Below, piece by piece: positions 27,088 through 35,633 of a stretch of DNA of 64,000 nucleotides. The position numbers and the translations under genes were made by a program. Position 1 is the first letter of the stretch; every line of letters begins with the position of its first letter. The notes beneath the pieces are model-generated. The model was not told where the DNA came from and made no database searches. It saw only the letters and a list, made by a program, of their open reading frames with translations. This DNA is from Cognatilysobacter segetis (GTDB taxonomy: Bacteria; Pseudomonadota; Gammaproteobacteria; Xanthomonadales; Xanthomonadaceae), in NCBI RefSeq assembly GCF_004359965.1, contig NZ_SMRQ01000008.1, forward strand, positions 1 to 64,000, read 5' to 3'.

Positions 27088-27176
27088 CGCGCGGCACAGC
27101 TGGAGCGTCTCCGGGAACGGGGATAAAGCGGGAGAGGCCCCCTGCTTGTCTTCGACCTGACATCCAGGCCTGAGAC

Positions 27177-27233
27177 AACTGGTTGCCAGGAGCAGATTGC
27201 CTTCTGGTACCAGGCGATTACGGGCAACCAGTT
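27177..27233 (+). promoter_or_regulatory. Structured mRNA leader: 11-bp stem with inner hairpin
   Basis: AACTGGTTGCC (27177-27187) pairs perfectly with GGCAACCAGTT (27223-27233). Inside the loop, GCCTTCTGGTACCAGGC (27199-27215) can form a second hairpin. The fold sits about 50 nt before the ATG and after the candidate start site. It may stabilise the message or control translation. Confidence 0.6.
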
Positions 27234-27282
27234 CGGGCTGTGTACAAGCGTTTCAAAATTCCTGACAGGAGCTACAAACAAC

Positions 27283-28767
27283 ATGTCTATCAAGAAGAAC
27301 GTCCTCGCCGTCGCCCTCGTGGTCGGCCTGGGCATGACGGGCGCGGCTTCCGCGTACACGATGACCACCAACGGCAATGCGACGCCGGAGAAGGTCGCGA
27401 CGTCGGATATCACCAGCGCGTCCACCGTCGTCACGATGACCGAGAGCATCGAGGTCAAGATTGACAACCTCGACTTCATCGTCGGCCGTACGACCGGCTT
27501 CAACGTCCGCGTCGAGCTGAACAACGGCGCCAAGTTCGCTGCCAACCCGGCTCCGACGCCGGGCGGTCAGTTGCCGGCCGGCTGGACGGTGACCCGCGTC
27601 GCCGGTGGCGCTGGCCAGACGTATGCCGTGTTCTCGGTGAACCCGCCGAGCACCAACCCGGTTCCGGGCATCCAGCCGGGCACCATCTTCACGATCGCCG
27701 GCGCCCAGCTGACCAACCTCACGACGCTGCAGACCAGCGGCGCCACGATTGTCGGCACCGCCCGCTTCATCGACCCGGTCGGCGCGAGCGAGATCGGTTC
27801 GGCCGTCACCCCGCTGCTGCAGTCGGGCAACCCGGTCCAGCTGAGCTGCGACGCGAACGCGGGTGACACCGCCACGCGCATCGACGTCGGCCAGAACGAG
27901 TCGCACGGCTCGAAGACCTACTTCTCGTCGACCGGCGCCATCGGCTACCTGGACGAGAACACGATCGACCTGGGCGACGTGACCGTCGACGCCGATCCGG
28001 CCTTCGCTTCGTTCGCCTACACGGGCACGGACGAGTTCACCACGACCGTCACGGGCGACGTCTCGGCGTTCTTCGCTGCCGGCAACTCGCTGTACCTGTC
28101 GAACGACAACTGCGCCTCGCCGATCTCGGCGGACGTGACGACCAACGAGTCGACCGGCACCACGACGTTCACCTACACGGCCGCCGACGCGGGCTTCGAC
28201 GGTACGGGCGGCGCGCTGCAGCTCTGCGGCCAGGTCGCTGGCGACAACACCACGGTCATCGACGCTTCGTCGATCTCGGTGCGCACGGTGTTCAGCCGCT
28301 CGGGCACGCCGGACGTCAATGGCGCCTCGTGCTCGCTGCTGCCGCTGCAGTACAACGGCTCGGTGATCCGCGTGTACAACGTCAACCCGGCCGGTAACTC
28401 GACCGCGCAGTCGTTCGTCCGCGTCATCAACCAGAGCACCACCTCGGGTCGCGTCTCGATCGTCGGTATCGACGACAACGGCGTGCAGCGTGGTCCGGTC
28501 GTGTTCAACCTGGGCGCGCTGAAGTCGATGCAGGTGAACTCGGAAGACCTCGAGGCGGGCAACGCCGCCAAGGGTCTGTCGGGCTCGCTGGGCGACGGCG
28601 CCGGCAAGTGGCGTCTGTTCGTGACGGGTGAGTTCTCGGGCATGGTTGTCCAGAGCCTCAACCGCAACGCGACGGACGGCACGGTCACCAACCTGACCGA
28701 CGCGGACACCCGCGGCGAGCAGCTGTGGCACGACGTGGTCGAGAACGAAGGTTTCGGCCCGCTCTGA
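27283..28767 (+). CDS. Abundant secreted surface protein (S-layer-like candidate)
   Basis: The protein has 494 aa. It has a Sec signal (MSIKKNVLAVALVVGLG, cleavage after AASA near residue 24). The mature part is rich in Thr, Asn, Gly, Ala, Ser and Asp, very poor in Lys, and predicted mostly beta. Four Cys (LSCDAN, DNCASP, LCGQ, ASCSL) could form two disulfides. The last ~110 residues (from IRVYNVNP) resemble a C-terminal domain I recall in large surface proteins of gammaproteobacteria, but no family name is certain. AGGAG lies 11 bases before ATG. Strong terminator, long leader and uniform GC-ending codons suggest high expression. It could be a T2SS substrate; that is inference. Confidence 0.85.
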   Translation: MSIKKNVLAVALVVGLGMTGAASAYTMTTNGNATPEKVATSDITSASTVVTMTESIEVKIDNLDFIVGRTTGFNVRVELNNGAKFAANPAPTPGGQLPAGWTVTRVAGGAGQTYAVFSVNPPSTNPVPGIQPGTIFTIAGAQLTNLTTLQTSGATIVGTARFIDPVGASEIGSAVTPLLQSGNPVQLSCDANAGDTATRIDVGQNESHGSKTYFSSTGAIGYLDENTIDLGDVTVDADPAFASFAYTGTDEFTTTVTGDVSAFFAAGNSLYLSNDNCASPISADVTTNESTGTTTFTYTAADAGFDGTGGALQLCGQVAGDNTTVIDASSISVRTVFSRSGTPDVNGASCSLLPLQYNGSVIRVYNVNPAGNSTAQSFVRVINQSTTSGRVSIVGIDDNGVQRGPVVFNLGALKSMQVNSEDLEAGNAAKGLSGSLGDGAGKWRLFVTGEFSGMVVQSLNRNATDGTVTNLTDADTRGEQLWHDVVENEGFGPL

Positions 28768-28786
28768 TCTAGGTAACTGCGTAACG

Positions 28787-28816
28787 AGAGGGCGGCTTCG
28801 GCCGCCCTCTTTTTTT
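28787..28816 (+). terminator. Strong intrinsic terminator of the surface protein gene
   Basis: Perfect 10-bp stem AGAGGGCGGC / GCCGCCCTCT closed by a TTCG tetraloop and followed by a run of T. It is 20 bases after the stop codon and among the strongest terminators in the window. Confidence 0.95.
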
Positions 28817-28839
28817 GTGTGGACCGAGCATTCGCTGCC

Positions 28840-29838
28840 ATGAACCCCGACCTGCTCTTCATCAATGGCGTACCGGACGACCTGAAGGTCTTCTGCGTCC
28901 TGTCTCCGAAGGGAAACGGACCGACGTACGTCTTCCCGGGCGCCGCCAGCTTCCTGACCGACGCGATCCGTGCGATTCCCCGATCCGAGGTCGCACTGCT
29001 GGGACCCGGATTCGATATCCGGCTCAACCCCGACCGGGCGCCGAGAGCGCTGGTCAACCACATCGGCGATCCCGACACCTGCGCGGAAGGACTTCGCCGC
29101 TGCGAAGCGCTGCGTCGCAGCACCGGGGTCCCCTGCTTCAACCTTCCCGAGCGCGTCATGCGCACTTCGCGCGACGGCGTGGCCGAGCAGCTCCACGGAG
29201 TCGCAGGCGTGCACATGCCGCGCACGCTCCGCGTCGAGCCCAAGCGGCCGTCCGACCTGACCGACGCCGCTGCCCATGCGGGCCTCCGCTATCCCCTGAT
29301 CGTCCGGATCGCCGGCGACCATGGCGGCCGCTCCATGGTGCGCATGGACAGCGCGGACGACCTCGATCCGCTGTTCTCGATCCCTTGGGGTGGACGCACG
29401 GTCTATCTCACCGAGTTCGTCGACTTCGCGGATCCGGACGGCTACTACCGCAAGATGCGCCTCGTGGTCGTCGGCGACGACTTCTTCGTCCGCCACCGCG
29501 TGCGCGGCGAGCAGTGGAAACTCCACGTGGCCGACCGCGGCGCCGCCTCCGTCGACGAGGAGCGCGGATTCCTCGAGTCCTTCGAAACCGCCCTCAAGCC
29601 ACGGCTGGAACCGGTCGTCGACGCCATCCGTGAGCGACTCGGCCTGGACTATTTCGGCATCGACTGCAGCCTGCGACCCGACGGATCGCTGCTGATCTTC
29701 GAGGCGAACGTGTGCATGAAGATCCTGCACAACTCGTTCCCGTCCCCCAACGTCTGGGATGCGCCGATCGCGCGCATCGAACAGGCCCTCGTCGCGCTTC
29801 TCAGGGAGCCGTCGCGCTGGCGTTCGCAACGGGGCTGA
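28840..29838 (+). CDS. ATP-grasp-like protein, function unknown
   Basis: The protein has 332 aa. It shows ATP-grasp traits: RYPLIVRIAGDHGG (phosphate-binding region near residue 155), VYLTEFVDFAD (hinge), and FGIDCSLRPDGSLLIFEANVCM (metal-binding end near residue 270), as in RimK/D-Ala ligase-like enzymes. The N-terminus FINGVPDDLKVF holds a Rossmann-like half. Such enzymes join an amino group to a carboxylate, and the target here is unknown. It starts 24 bases after the terminator hairpin of the surface protein gene. The methyltransferase gene begins two bases after its stop. Confidence 0.78.
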   Translation: MNPDLLFINGVPDDLKVFCVLSPKGNGPTYVFPGAASFLTDAIRAIPRSEVALLGPGFDIRLNPDRAPRALVNHIGDPDTCAEGLRRCEALRRSTGVPCFNLPERVMRTSRDGVAEQLHGVAGVHMPRTLRVEPKRPSDLTDAAAHAGLRYPLIVRIAGDHGGRSMVRMDSADDLDPLFSIPWGGRTVYLTEFVDFADPDGYYRKMRLVVVGDDFFVRHRVRGEQWKLHVADRGAASVDEERGFLESFETALKPRLEPVVDAIRERLGLDYFGIDCSLRPDGSLLIFEANVCMKILHNSFPSPNVWDAPIARIEQALVALLREPSRWRSQRG

Positions 29839-29840
29839 CC

Positions 29841-30566
29841 GTGCACCTCGACTACGCTGCGATCTTCGCCATCCGCGGCGAGCGATACCACCGCGCGATG
29901 ACACGCTCACCCGGGGCGCGCGCCGCGGAATTCGCGCGGCTGTTCGATCGCCATCCGGTGGAAGCGGGACAGCATGTCCTCGACCTGCCGGCAGGCGGCG
30001 GCTACCTCGGCAGCTACCTGCCACGAGGCGCTCGACTCACGGCGAGGGAACTCACGCCGGGGTTCCACGGCAACGTCGAGGTGGTGCCGCTCACGGGAAC
30101 CGACCTGACGGGCCTGGGCCCGTTCGACCACGCCGTCTGCCTGGCGGCGCTGCACCACGTCGAGGATCCGGCCGCGGTCCTCGCGCGGATGGCCGGCCGG
30201 CTGGCGCCCGGCGGCGTGCTCCACTTCGCCGACGTCGCGCAGGGGAGCGGCATCTCCCGCTTTCTCGACGGCTTCGTGGGTCGGTACAACGAGACCGGTC
30301 ATGACGGCCGCTACCTGGACGCGGACGCGCTGCCCCTGTCCCCGGACCTGGGCGGGGCGGTGACGCGGGTCGAGGACGCGGCCTGTCCCTGGCACTTCGC
30401 CGACGAGGCGGAGATGCTCGCGTTCTGCAGCGACCTTTTCGGACTCAGCGACTGCCCGCGCCAGGCGCTGCTCGATGCGCTGGCGCGCGACGTCGGGATC
30501 GACGCGACCGGCGACGGCATCTGCCTGCGCTGGCGCCTGACCTACGTGGACGTGCAGCCGGGCTGA
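29841..30566 (+). CDS. Class I SAM-dependent methyltransferase
   Basis: The protein has 241 aa from a GTG start two bases after the ATP-grasp stop. Motif I is VLDLPAGGGYLGSYL, then a VCLAALHHVEDP motif II-like segment and LAPGGVLHFADV. These match Methyltransf_11. The target is unknown. The two genes look translationally linked, so the pair may act on one substrate, perhaps a glycan or the surface protein. Confidence 0.85.
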   Translation: MHLDYAAIFAIRGERYHRAMTRSPGARAAEFARLFDRHPVEAGQHVLDLPAGGGYLGSYLPRGARLTARELTPGFHGNVEVVPLTGTDLTGLGPFDHAVCLAALHHVEDPAAVLARMAGRLAPGGVLHFADVAQGSGISRFLDGFVGRYNETGHDGRYLDADALPLSPDLGGAVTRVEDAACPWHFADEAEMLAFCSDLFGLSDCPRQALLDALARDVGIDATGDGICLRWRLTYVDVQPG

Positions 30567-30607
30567 GCGGGCGGGCCGGTACAATCCGCCGTTTCCACGG
30601 CTCCGGG

Positions 30608-31882
30608 ATGACGTTGAACAGCCCCAGCGCGCTGTCGGCCACGCACGTCGGCAAGACCTACCGCATGTGGCCGAGCCCCGCGGCACGCCTGACGGCGCCC
30701 GCGCTGCATCGACTCGGCGGCCTGCTGGCCCGGGTCGCCCCGTCGTGGGGCCTTCGGATCCAGGCCCATGCGCGGAACCGCGTGCATACCCACGACGCGC
30801 TGTCGGACGTGACGTTCGAGCTCGCGCGCGGCGAGGCGCTGGGCATCATCGGCCTGAACGGCAGCGGCAAGAGCACGCTGCTGCAGATCGTCGCCGGTGT
30901 GCTTCCGCCGTCGACCGGCGCCGTGCAGGTGAACGGCCGCGTGGCAGCGCTGCTGGAGCTGGGCTCGGGCTTCAACCCCGAGCTCAGCGGCCGCGAGAAC
31001 ATCTACATCAATGCCGCGATCCTCGGGCTGGACCGCGCCTACGTCGAGGCGCGCCTGCAGGACATCATCGCGTTCGCCGACATCGGCGATTACGTCGACG
31101 AGCCGGTCAAGACCTACAGCTCCGGCATGGTGGTGCGCCTGGCATTCGCCGTGCTCGCCCACACTCAGCCGGACATCCTGATCGTGGACGAGGCGCTCGC
31201 CGTGGGCGACGCGGCCTTCCAGGCGAAGGCCATGTCCAAGATCGAGGAGATCCTCGCGCAGGGCACCACGCTGCTGTTCGTCGGCCACGATCTGAACGCG
31301 GTCAAGGCGTTCTGCCATCGCGCGATGCTGCTGGAACGCGGGCGGATCGTCATGGAAGGCCTTCCGGACGAGGTGATTACCGAGTACCTGCTCCGCGTGC
31401 ATCGCCGCGCGCTCGAGCAGACGCGTCGCGAGGGACCGATCGAGCCCATCGAGCGACTGGACGACGGCTACGGCAGCGTCGAGGCGCGCGTCGACCGCGC
31501 GAGCGTCAACGGCGCGCACCACGTGACGCTGCGCCACGGCGACGCGCTGGAGCTGGAGTTCGAGGTGCGGCTTGGCCCCGGAATCGCCCACCCCGCGCTG
31601 ATCGTCGACGTCATGGACGGCAAGGGCCTGCAGCTCACGGGTCGCCGGATCGCGCTGCCGCCGTCGCCGGCATCGGGGCGCTGCACCATACGCGTGGCGA
31701 TGGACGCGATCTTCCAGCAGGGCGTGTACCGGGTCCGCACGCGGGTGGTCGATGCACCCTCGCTCGATCAGACCTCCGTGCTCTCCCGCCAGGAAGGCAA
31801 GCTCTCGTTCGAGGTCGTGGACGATTGCCGCGAGCGGTTTACCGGACTTTTCCCGGTTCCGATGACCATCGAGGTCGATTGA
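30608..31882 (+). CDS. Polysaccharide/O-antigen ABC exporter ATPase with Wzt-type C-terminal domain
   Basis: The protein has 424 aa. Residues 1-250 carry the ATPase: Walker A IIGLNGSGKST, signature KTYSSGMVVRLAFA, and Walker B PDILIVDEALAVGDAAFQ. Residues ~270-424 form a beta-sandwich typical of the carbohydrate-binding domain of Wzt, which recognises the polymer cap before export. Its permease partner is the Wzm-like gene at 26104-26940. The stop shares a base with the ATG of the GT4 (TGATG). Confidence 0.93.
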   Translation: MTLNSPSALSATHVGKTYRMWPSPAARLTAPALHRLGGLLARVAPSWGLRIQAHARNRVHTHDALSDVTFELARGEALGIIGLNGSGKSTLLQIVAGVLPPSTGAVQVNGRVAALLELGSGFNPELSGRENIYINAAILGLDRAYVEARLQDIIAFADIGDYVDEPVKTYSSGMVVRLAFAVLAHTQPDILIVDEALAVGDAAFQAKAMSKIEEILAQGTTLLFVGHDLNAVKAFCHRAMLLERGRIVMEGLPDEVITEYLLRVHRRALEQTRREGPIEPIERLDDGYGSVEARVDRASVNGAHHVTLRHGDALELEFEVRLGPGIAHPALIVDVMDGKGLQLTGRRIALPPSPASGRCTIRVAMDAIFQQGVYRVRTRVVDAPSLDQTSVLSRQEGKLSFEVVDDCRERFTGLFPVPMTIEVD

Positions 31883-32799
31883 TGCGGGACGTGTGGTTCC
31901 ACCGCCGTTTCCACGGTTACAGCGGCGGCCACGGCAAGGTCTTCGACTACTTCGGGCACGTCGCCGCGCACCCGGCTTTCAGGCCGCGCCTGTTCCTCAC
32001 GCCCGACAGCGTCGACACCGACAATCCATGGCGACGGGCGGGCGTGGCGGCCGCGGAGGACTGGCACCCCGACGCCGCGGACGTCCTTTTTCTTGGCGGC
32101 ATGGATTGGACCGCCGTTCCGGACGATCTTCCGCAGCGGCCCGTCATCAACCTGGTCCAGCACGTTCGACACGCCGACCCGGACGGCCCGCTGATCGGGT
32201 TCCTGTCGCGTCGCGCGATCCGGATCTGCGTCAGCCAGCCGGTGGCCGCCGCGATCGCATCGACGTCGCGCGTGAACGGCCCCGTGCTGGCCATCGAGGC
32301 GGGGCTGGCCTTGCCCGACGTGGAACGTGGAAGCGTCGCGCCGGGGCGCGTGTTCATCGCCGCGGCCAAACAGCCCGAGATCGGAACCGCGCTCGCCGCG
32401 GCCCTCGTGGCCCAGGGGCGCGACGTCGATCTCTGCATCGAGTGGACGTCGAGGGCCGAGTTCCTGCGGCGCCTCGCAGCGGCCGAACGGGCGGTGATGC
32501 TGCCGTTCGCGACCGAGGGCTTCTTCCTGCCCGGGCTCGAGGCGATGTCGCTGGGCATCGCGTGCGTGGTGCCCGACTGCGTCGGCAATCGCGACTACCT
32601 CGAGCCGGGCGTCAACGCGCTGTCGCCCGACATGCGCGTCGAAGCGTTGCTGGATGCCGTGGTCCGACTCGACGCCGCGTCGGTGCGCGGCCGGCTTGCC
32701 GCGGCCGGAACGGCCACCGCCGAGCGTTTCTCGCTCACGCGCGAGCGCGCGGCCTTCCACGCAGTCCTCGATCGGCTGGATTCGCTGTGGACGTCCTGA
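31882..32799 (+). CDS. Glycosyltransferase, GT4-like
   Basis: The protein has 305 aa. It is short for GT4 but has the family ending: TEGFFLPGLEAMSLGIACVV (ExxxxxxxE type), then NRDYLEPGVNAL. The first half, starting WFHRRFHGYSGGHGKVFDYF, has a GT-B Rossmann-like acceptor part. It probably transfers a sugar to the exported glycan. It overlaps the Wzt-like gene by one base and the following sulfotransferase-like gene by 13 bases. Confidence 0.82.
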   Translation: MRDVWFHRRFHGYSGGHGKVFDYFGHVAAHPAFRPRLFLTPDSVDTDNPWRRAGVAAAEDWHPDAADVLFLGGMDWTAVPDDLPQRPVINLVQHVRHADPDGPLIGFLSRRAIRICVSQPVAAAIASTSRVNGPVLAIEAGLALPDVERGSVAPGRVFIAAAKQPEIGTALAAALVAQGRDVDLCIEWTSRAEFLRRLAAAERAVMLPFATEGFFLPGLEAMSLGIACVVPDCVGNRDYLEPGVNALSPDMRVEALLDAVVRLDAASVRGRLAAAGTATAERFSLTRERAAFHAVLDRLDSLWTS

Positions 32800-33632
32800 G
32801 CGGGCGGAACATCGCGCTGACGGGCTTGCCGCGCGGAGGCACGACGCTGGCGTGCCAGCTGCTCGGCGGCTGCATCGACACCGTCGGGCTTTTCGAGCCG
32901 ATGGACGTGATGTCGCTGCCGGTGGACCGGGCGGCGGCGATCGCGCAGGTGGCCTCGTTCTTTTCCTCGAGCCGTGAATCGCTCCAGGCCTCCGGCCGCG
33001 CGCGCAGCAAGCAGGCACATGGCCGGGTGCCGGACAACCCGTTCGCTGCACCCGATGCCGACGGGCGTCGACGCCAGATCGTGGAGCCGGGCTGGATCGA
33101 AGTGAGTCCGCCCCGTGCCGGCTTCGCGCTGGTCGTCAAGCACAACGCCGCGTTCGCCGCCCTGCTGCCCGAACTCGCGCAGCGCTTCGAGACGGTGGCG
33201 ATCGTGCGCAACCCCGTGGCTGCCCTCGGTTCGTGGTGGTCGGTCGACCTCCCGGTCAGCCAGGGCCGCGCTCCCGCCGCCGAGCGCTTCGACGCATCCC
33301 TCAGGTCGCGGCTTGATGCATGCACCTCGCCCGGCCGGCGGCAGATCGCGCTGCTCGACTGGTTCTTCTCCGCGTTCGCCACGCTGCCGCCGTCGCGCGT
33401 CATCCGGTACGAAGACATCGTGGCGAGCGATGGCCGCGCGTTGTTCGATCGGGTCGGACGAACGCCGTCCACGGCGCGGACGCTGCAGAGCCGCAACGCG
33501 AGCCGCGTGTATCCGCTCGATCGCGACTCCGGCACGCTCGATGCGCTGGTGGCATACGACGGCGCGTGGCGCCGGTGGTATCCGCAGGACGCGCTGGCCA
33601 CGCTGGCGGCCCGGTCCGGCGCACCGGAATGA
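32787..33632 (+). CDS. Sulfotransferase-like P-loop protein
   Basis: The protein has 281 aa from GTG 32787, within the end of the GT4 gene. It has the P-loop ALTGLPRGGTTLACQL and a later VAIVRNPVAALGSWW that matches the 3'-phosphate-binding region of PAPS sulfotransferases. A conserved RVIRYEDIV motif follows. It may sulfate a sugar of the surface glycan. It overlaps the next sulfotransferase gene by four bases (ATGA). Confidence 0.8.
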   Translation: MDVLSGRNIALTGLPRGGTTLACQLLGGCIDTVGLFEPMDVMSLPVDRAAAIAQVASFFSSSRESLQASGRARSKQAHGRVPDNPFAAPDADGRRRQIVEPGWIEVSPPRAGFALVVKHNAAFAALLPELAQRFETVAIVRNPVAALGSWWSVDLPVSQGRAPAAERFDASLRSRLDACTSPGRRQIALLDWFFSAFATLPPSRVIRYEDIVASDGRALFDRVGRTPSTARTLQSRNASRVYPLDRDSGTLDALVAYDGAWRRWYPQDALATLAARSGAPE

Positions 33633-34405
33633 AGCCCCGCGTCGACTTCGTGATCGGCGGTGCCCAGAAGGCCGGCACGACCGCACTTGCACGCTATCTG
33701 TCGCGCCATCCGGACGTCGCGCTGCCCGCCCGCAAGGAGGCGCATGTCTTCGATGCGCCGGATTTCGACGACGACTGGGGCGTCGCCGAAGTGGATGCCC
33801 GTTACGCGCCCCACTTCCCCGAGGCGGGCGGGCACGCACTGCTGGGCGATGCCACGCCGATCTACATGCTGCATCCGCGACTCATCCGGCGGATCGCGCG
33901 CTACAACCCGTCGATGCGCTGGATCGTCCTTCTGCGCGATCCCGTCGATCGCGCGATTTCCCAGTACCACATGGAACGACGGCGGCATCTGGAGACGTGG
34001 CCGCTGCCCGCTGCGCTTGCGCTGGAGCCGCTGCGGCTGGCGGGTCATGCCGACGACTTCTCCGATGCGTCACCGCTTCGCACGAAGAGCTACCTGCGGC
34101 GCGGGCGGTACGCCGATCAGCTCGATGCCATCCACTCGTGCTTTCCCACGACGCAGGTGCTCGTTCTGCTGAGCGACGACCTGCGATGCGACCCCGCGTC
34201 GGTGATCGCACGCGTCTGCACGTTCCTGGAAATTCCCCAGCCCCCGGAGCCGCCGGTACCCGAGCGCGTGCACGAAGGTGCATACGCACCGCCCGGCGCG
34301 TTCGTGCGCGGGCTGGCGCGACTGCTGCTCTGGCAACCGTCGCGCCGGCTGCGGCAACGCTACGGGATCAGCTTCCCGCGAGGGCGCGGTCCAAGTCGCG
34401 CCTGA
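33629..34405 (+). CDS. Sulfotransferase (PAPS-dependent type)
   Basis: The protein has 258 aa. It shows FVIGGAQKAGTTALARYLS (5'-phosphosulfate loop), VLLRDPVDRAISQYHM (3'-phosphate loop) and KSYLRRGRYADQL, the standard order of bacterial carbohydrate sulfotransferases (NodH/HSST-like). The ATG overlaps the upstream stop. Its 3' end converges with and overlaps the minus-strand cystathionine gene by 38 bases. Confidence 0.9.
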   Translation: MKPRVDFVIGGAQKAGTTALARYLSRHPDVALPARKEAHVFDAPDFDDDWGVAEVDARYAPHFPEAGGHALLGDATPIYMLHPRLIRRIARYNPSMRWIVLLRDPVDRAISQYHMERRRHLETWPLPAALALEPLRLAGHADDFSDASPLRTKSYLRRGRYADQLDAIHSCFPTTQVLVLLSDDLRCDPASVIARVCTFLEIPQPPEPPVPERVHEGAYAPPGAFVRGLARLLLWQPSRRLRQRYGISFPRGRGPSRA

Positions 34406-35543
34406 GGTCGGCCACGTCTTCCACACCCACGCTCAGCCGCACGAGATTGTCGAACAGCCCGAGCTGCGCGCGACGCTCCGCCGGCACCGACGCATGGGTC
34501 ATGATCGCCGGGTGGTTGACGAGGCTCTCGACACCGCCGAGCGACTCGGCCAGCGCGAACAGCTCGGTACGCTCGCAGAAGCGCTTAGCCGCGTCGAGCC
34601 CGCCTTTCACGAAGATGGTCACCATGCCGCCGAATCCGTCCATCTGGCGCTTGGCGAGTTCGTGCTGCGGATGCGACGGAAGCCCCGGATAGATCACCCG
34701 CTCGATCGCCGGATGCGTCTGCAGCCATTCCGCCAGCGCCAATGCATTCTCGCAATGCGCCTTCATCCGCAGGTGCAATGTCTTCAGGCCGCGCAGCGCG
34801 AGGAAGCTGTCGAACGGACCCTGCACGCCGCCGATCGCGTTCTGCAGGAACGCCATCTGCTCGGCGAGTTCCGTGTCGTCGCCCACCACCGCCATGCCGC
34901 CGACGATGTCCGAGTGGCCGTTGAGGTACTTGGTCGCCGAGTGCATGACGATGTGCGCGCCCAGCGCGAGCGGGCGCTGCAGGATCGGCGAGCTGAACGT
35001 GTTGTCCACGACGACGATCAGGCCCCGCGCGCGCGCGATCGATGCGATGCGTTCGATGTCTACGAGCTTGAGCAGCGGATTGGTCGGCGTCTCGATCCAG
35101 ACCATCTTCGTTTCGGGGCGGATCGCCGCCTCGAACGCCGCGGGATCGGTGAGGTCGACCCAGCTGAAGTCCAGGCCCGCACTGCGGCGACGCACGCGCT
35201 CGAACAGGCGGTAGGTGCCGCCGTAGACGTCGTCCATCGCGATCACGTGGCTGCCGCTGTCGAGCATCTCGAGGATGGTCGAGGTGGCCGCCAGGCCCGA
35301 GGCGAACGCGAAGCCGCGCGTGCCGCCTTCCAGCGCGGCCACGCAGCGCTCGTAGGCGAAACGGGTCGGGTTGTGGCTGCGCGAGTACTCGAAACCCTGG
35401 TGCTCGCCCGGGCTTTTCTGCACGTACGTGGACGTCGCGTAGATCGGCGTCATCACCGCGCCGGTCGAGGGGTCGGGTGACTGCCCGGCATGGATGGCGA
35501 GCGTCCCGAGGCCCGGGGCGTGGCGATCGTCGTTCGAGTGCAT
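34368..35543 (-). CDS. PLP-dependent cystathionine gamma-synthase/lyase family enzyme
   Basis: The protein has 391 aa. It belongs to the Cys/Met metabolism PLP family: YSRSHNPTRFAYERCVAALEGG, PLP lysine in HSATKYLNGHSD (near residue 205), and SLGGVESLVNHPA near the end. It either joins cysteine to O-acyl homoserine or cleaves cystathionine; sequence alone does not settle this. It lies beside a cystathionine beta-synthase gene (91 bases apart), which favours reverse transsulfuration (lyase). Confidence 0.92.
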   Translation of the reverse strand: MHSNDDRHAPGLGTLAIHAGQSPDPSTGAVMTPIYATSTYVQKSPGEHQGFEYSRSHNPTRFAYERCVAALEGGTRGFAFASGLAATSTILEMLDSGSHVIAMDDVYGGTYRLFERVRRRSAGLDFSWVDLTDPAAFEAAIRPETKMVWIETPTNPLLKLVDIERIASIARARGLIVVVDNTFSSPILQRPLALGAHIVMHSATKYLNGHSDIVGGMAVVGDDTELAEQMAFLQNAIGGVQGPFDSFLALRGLKTLHLRMKAHCENALALAEWLQTHPAIERVIYPGLPSHPQHELAKRQMDGFGGMVTIFVKGGLDAAKRFCERTELFALAESLGGVESLVNHPAIMTHASVPAERRAQLGLFDNLVRLSVGVEDVADLRRDLDRALAGS

Positions 35544-35633
35544 CGTGGTGGTTTCCTCGTTGAAGCGCGGATGCGATACGGGGCAGGCGACGCCGGGCGA
35601 CGTGGCGGCCCCGCGGGTTCGTTCAAGCAGGCG

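Larger units (their letters stand above)
26941..27282. promoter_or_regulatory. Divergent control region between wzm-like/T2SS operon and the surface protein gene
   Basis: This is 342 bases without a gene if the permease starts at 26940. It must carry promoters in both directions. On the plus strand a -35/-10 pair, two GTTAAC sites and a structured leader are described separately. On the minus strand no clear sigma-70 pair was found. Confidence 0.6.

Noticed and set aside
27253-30024. 923-codon minus-strand open frame antisense to the surface protein, ATP-grasp and methyltransferase genes
   Set aside because: It is a shadow frame produced by high GC third positions. It has Arg/Asp/Val-rich low-information sequence, no domain, and runs through a strong terminator hairpin.
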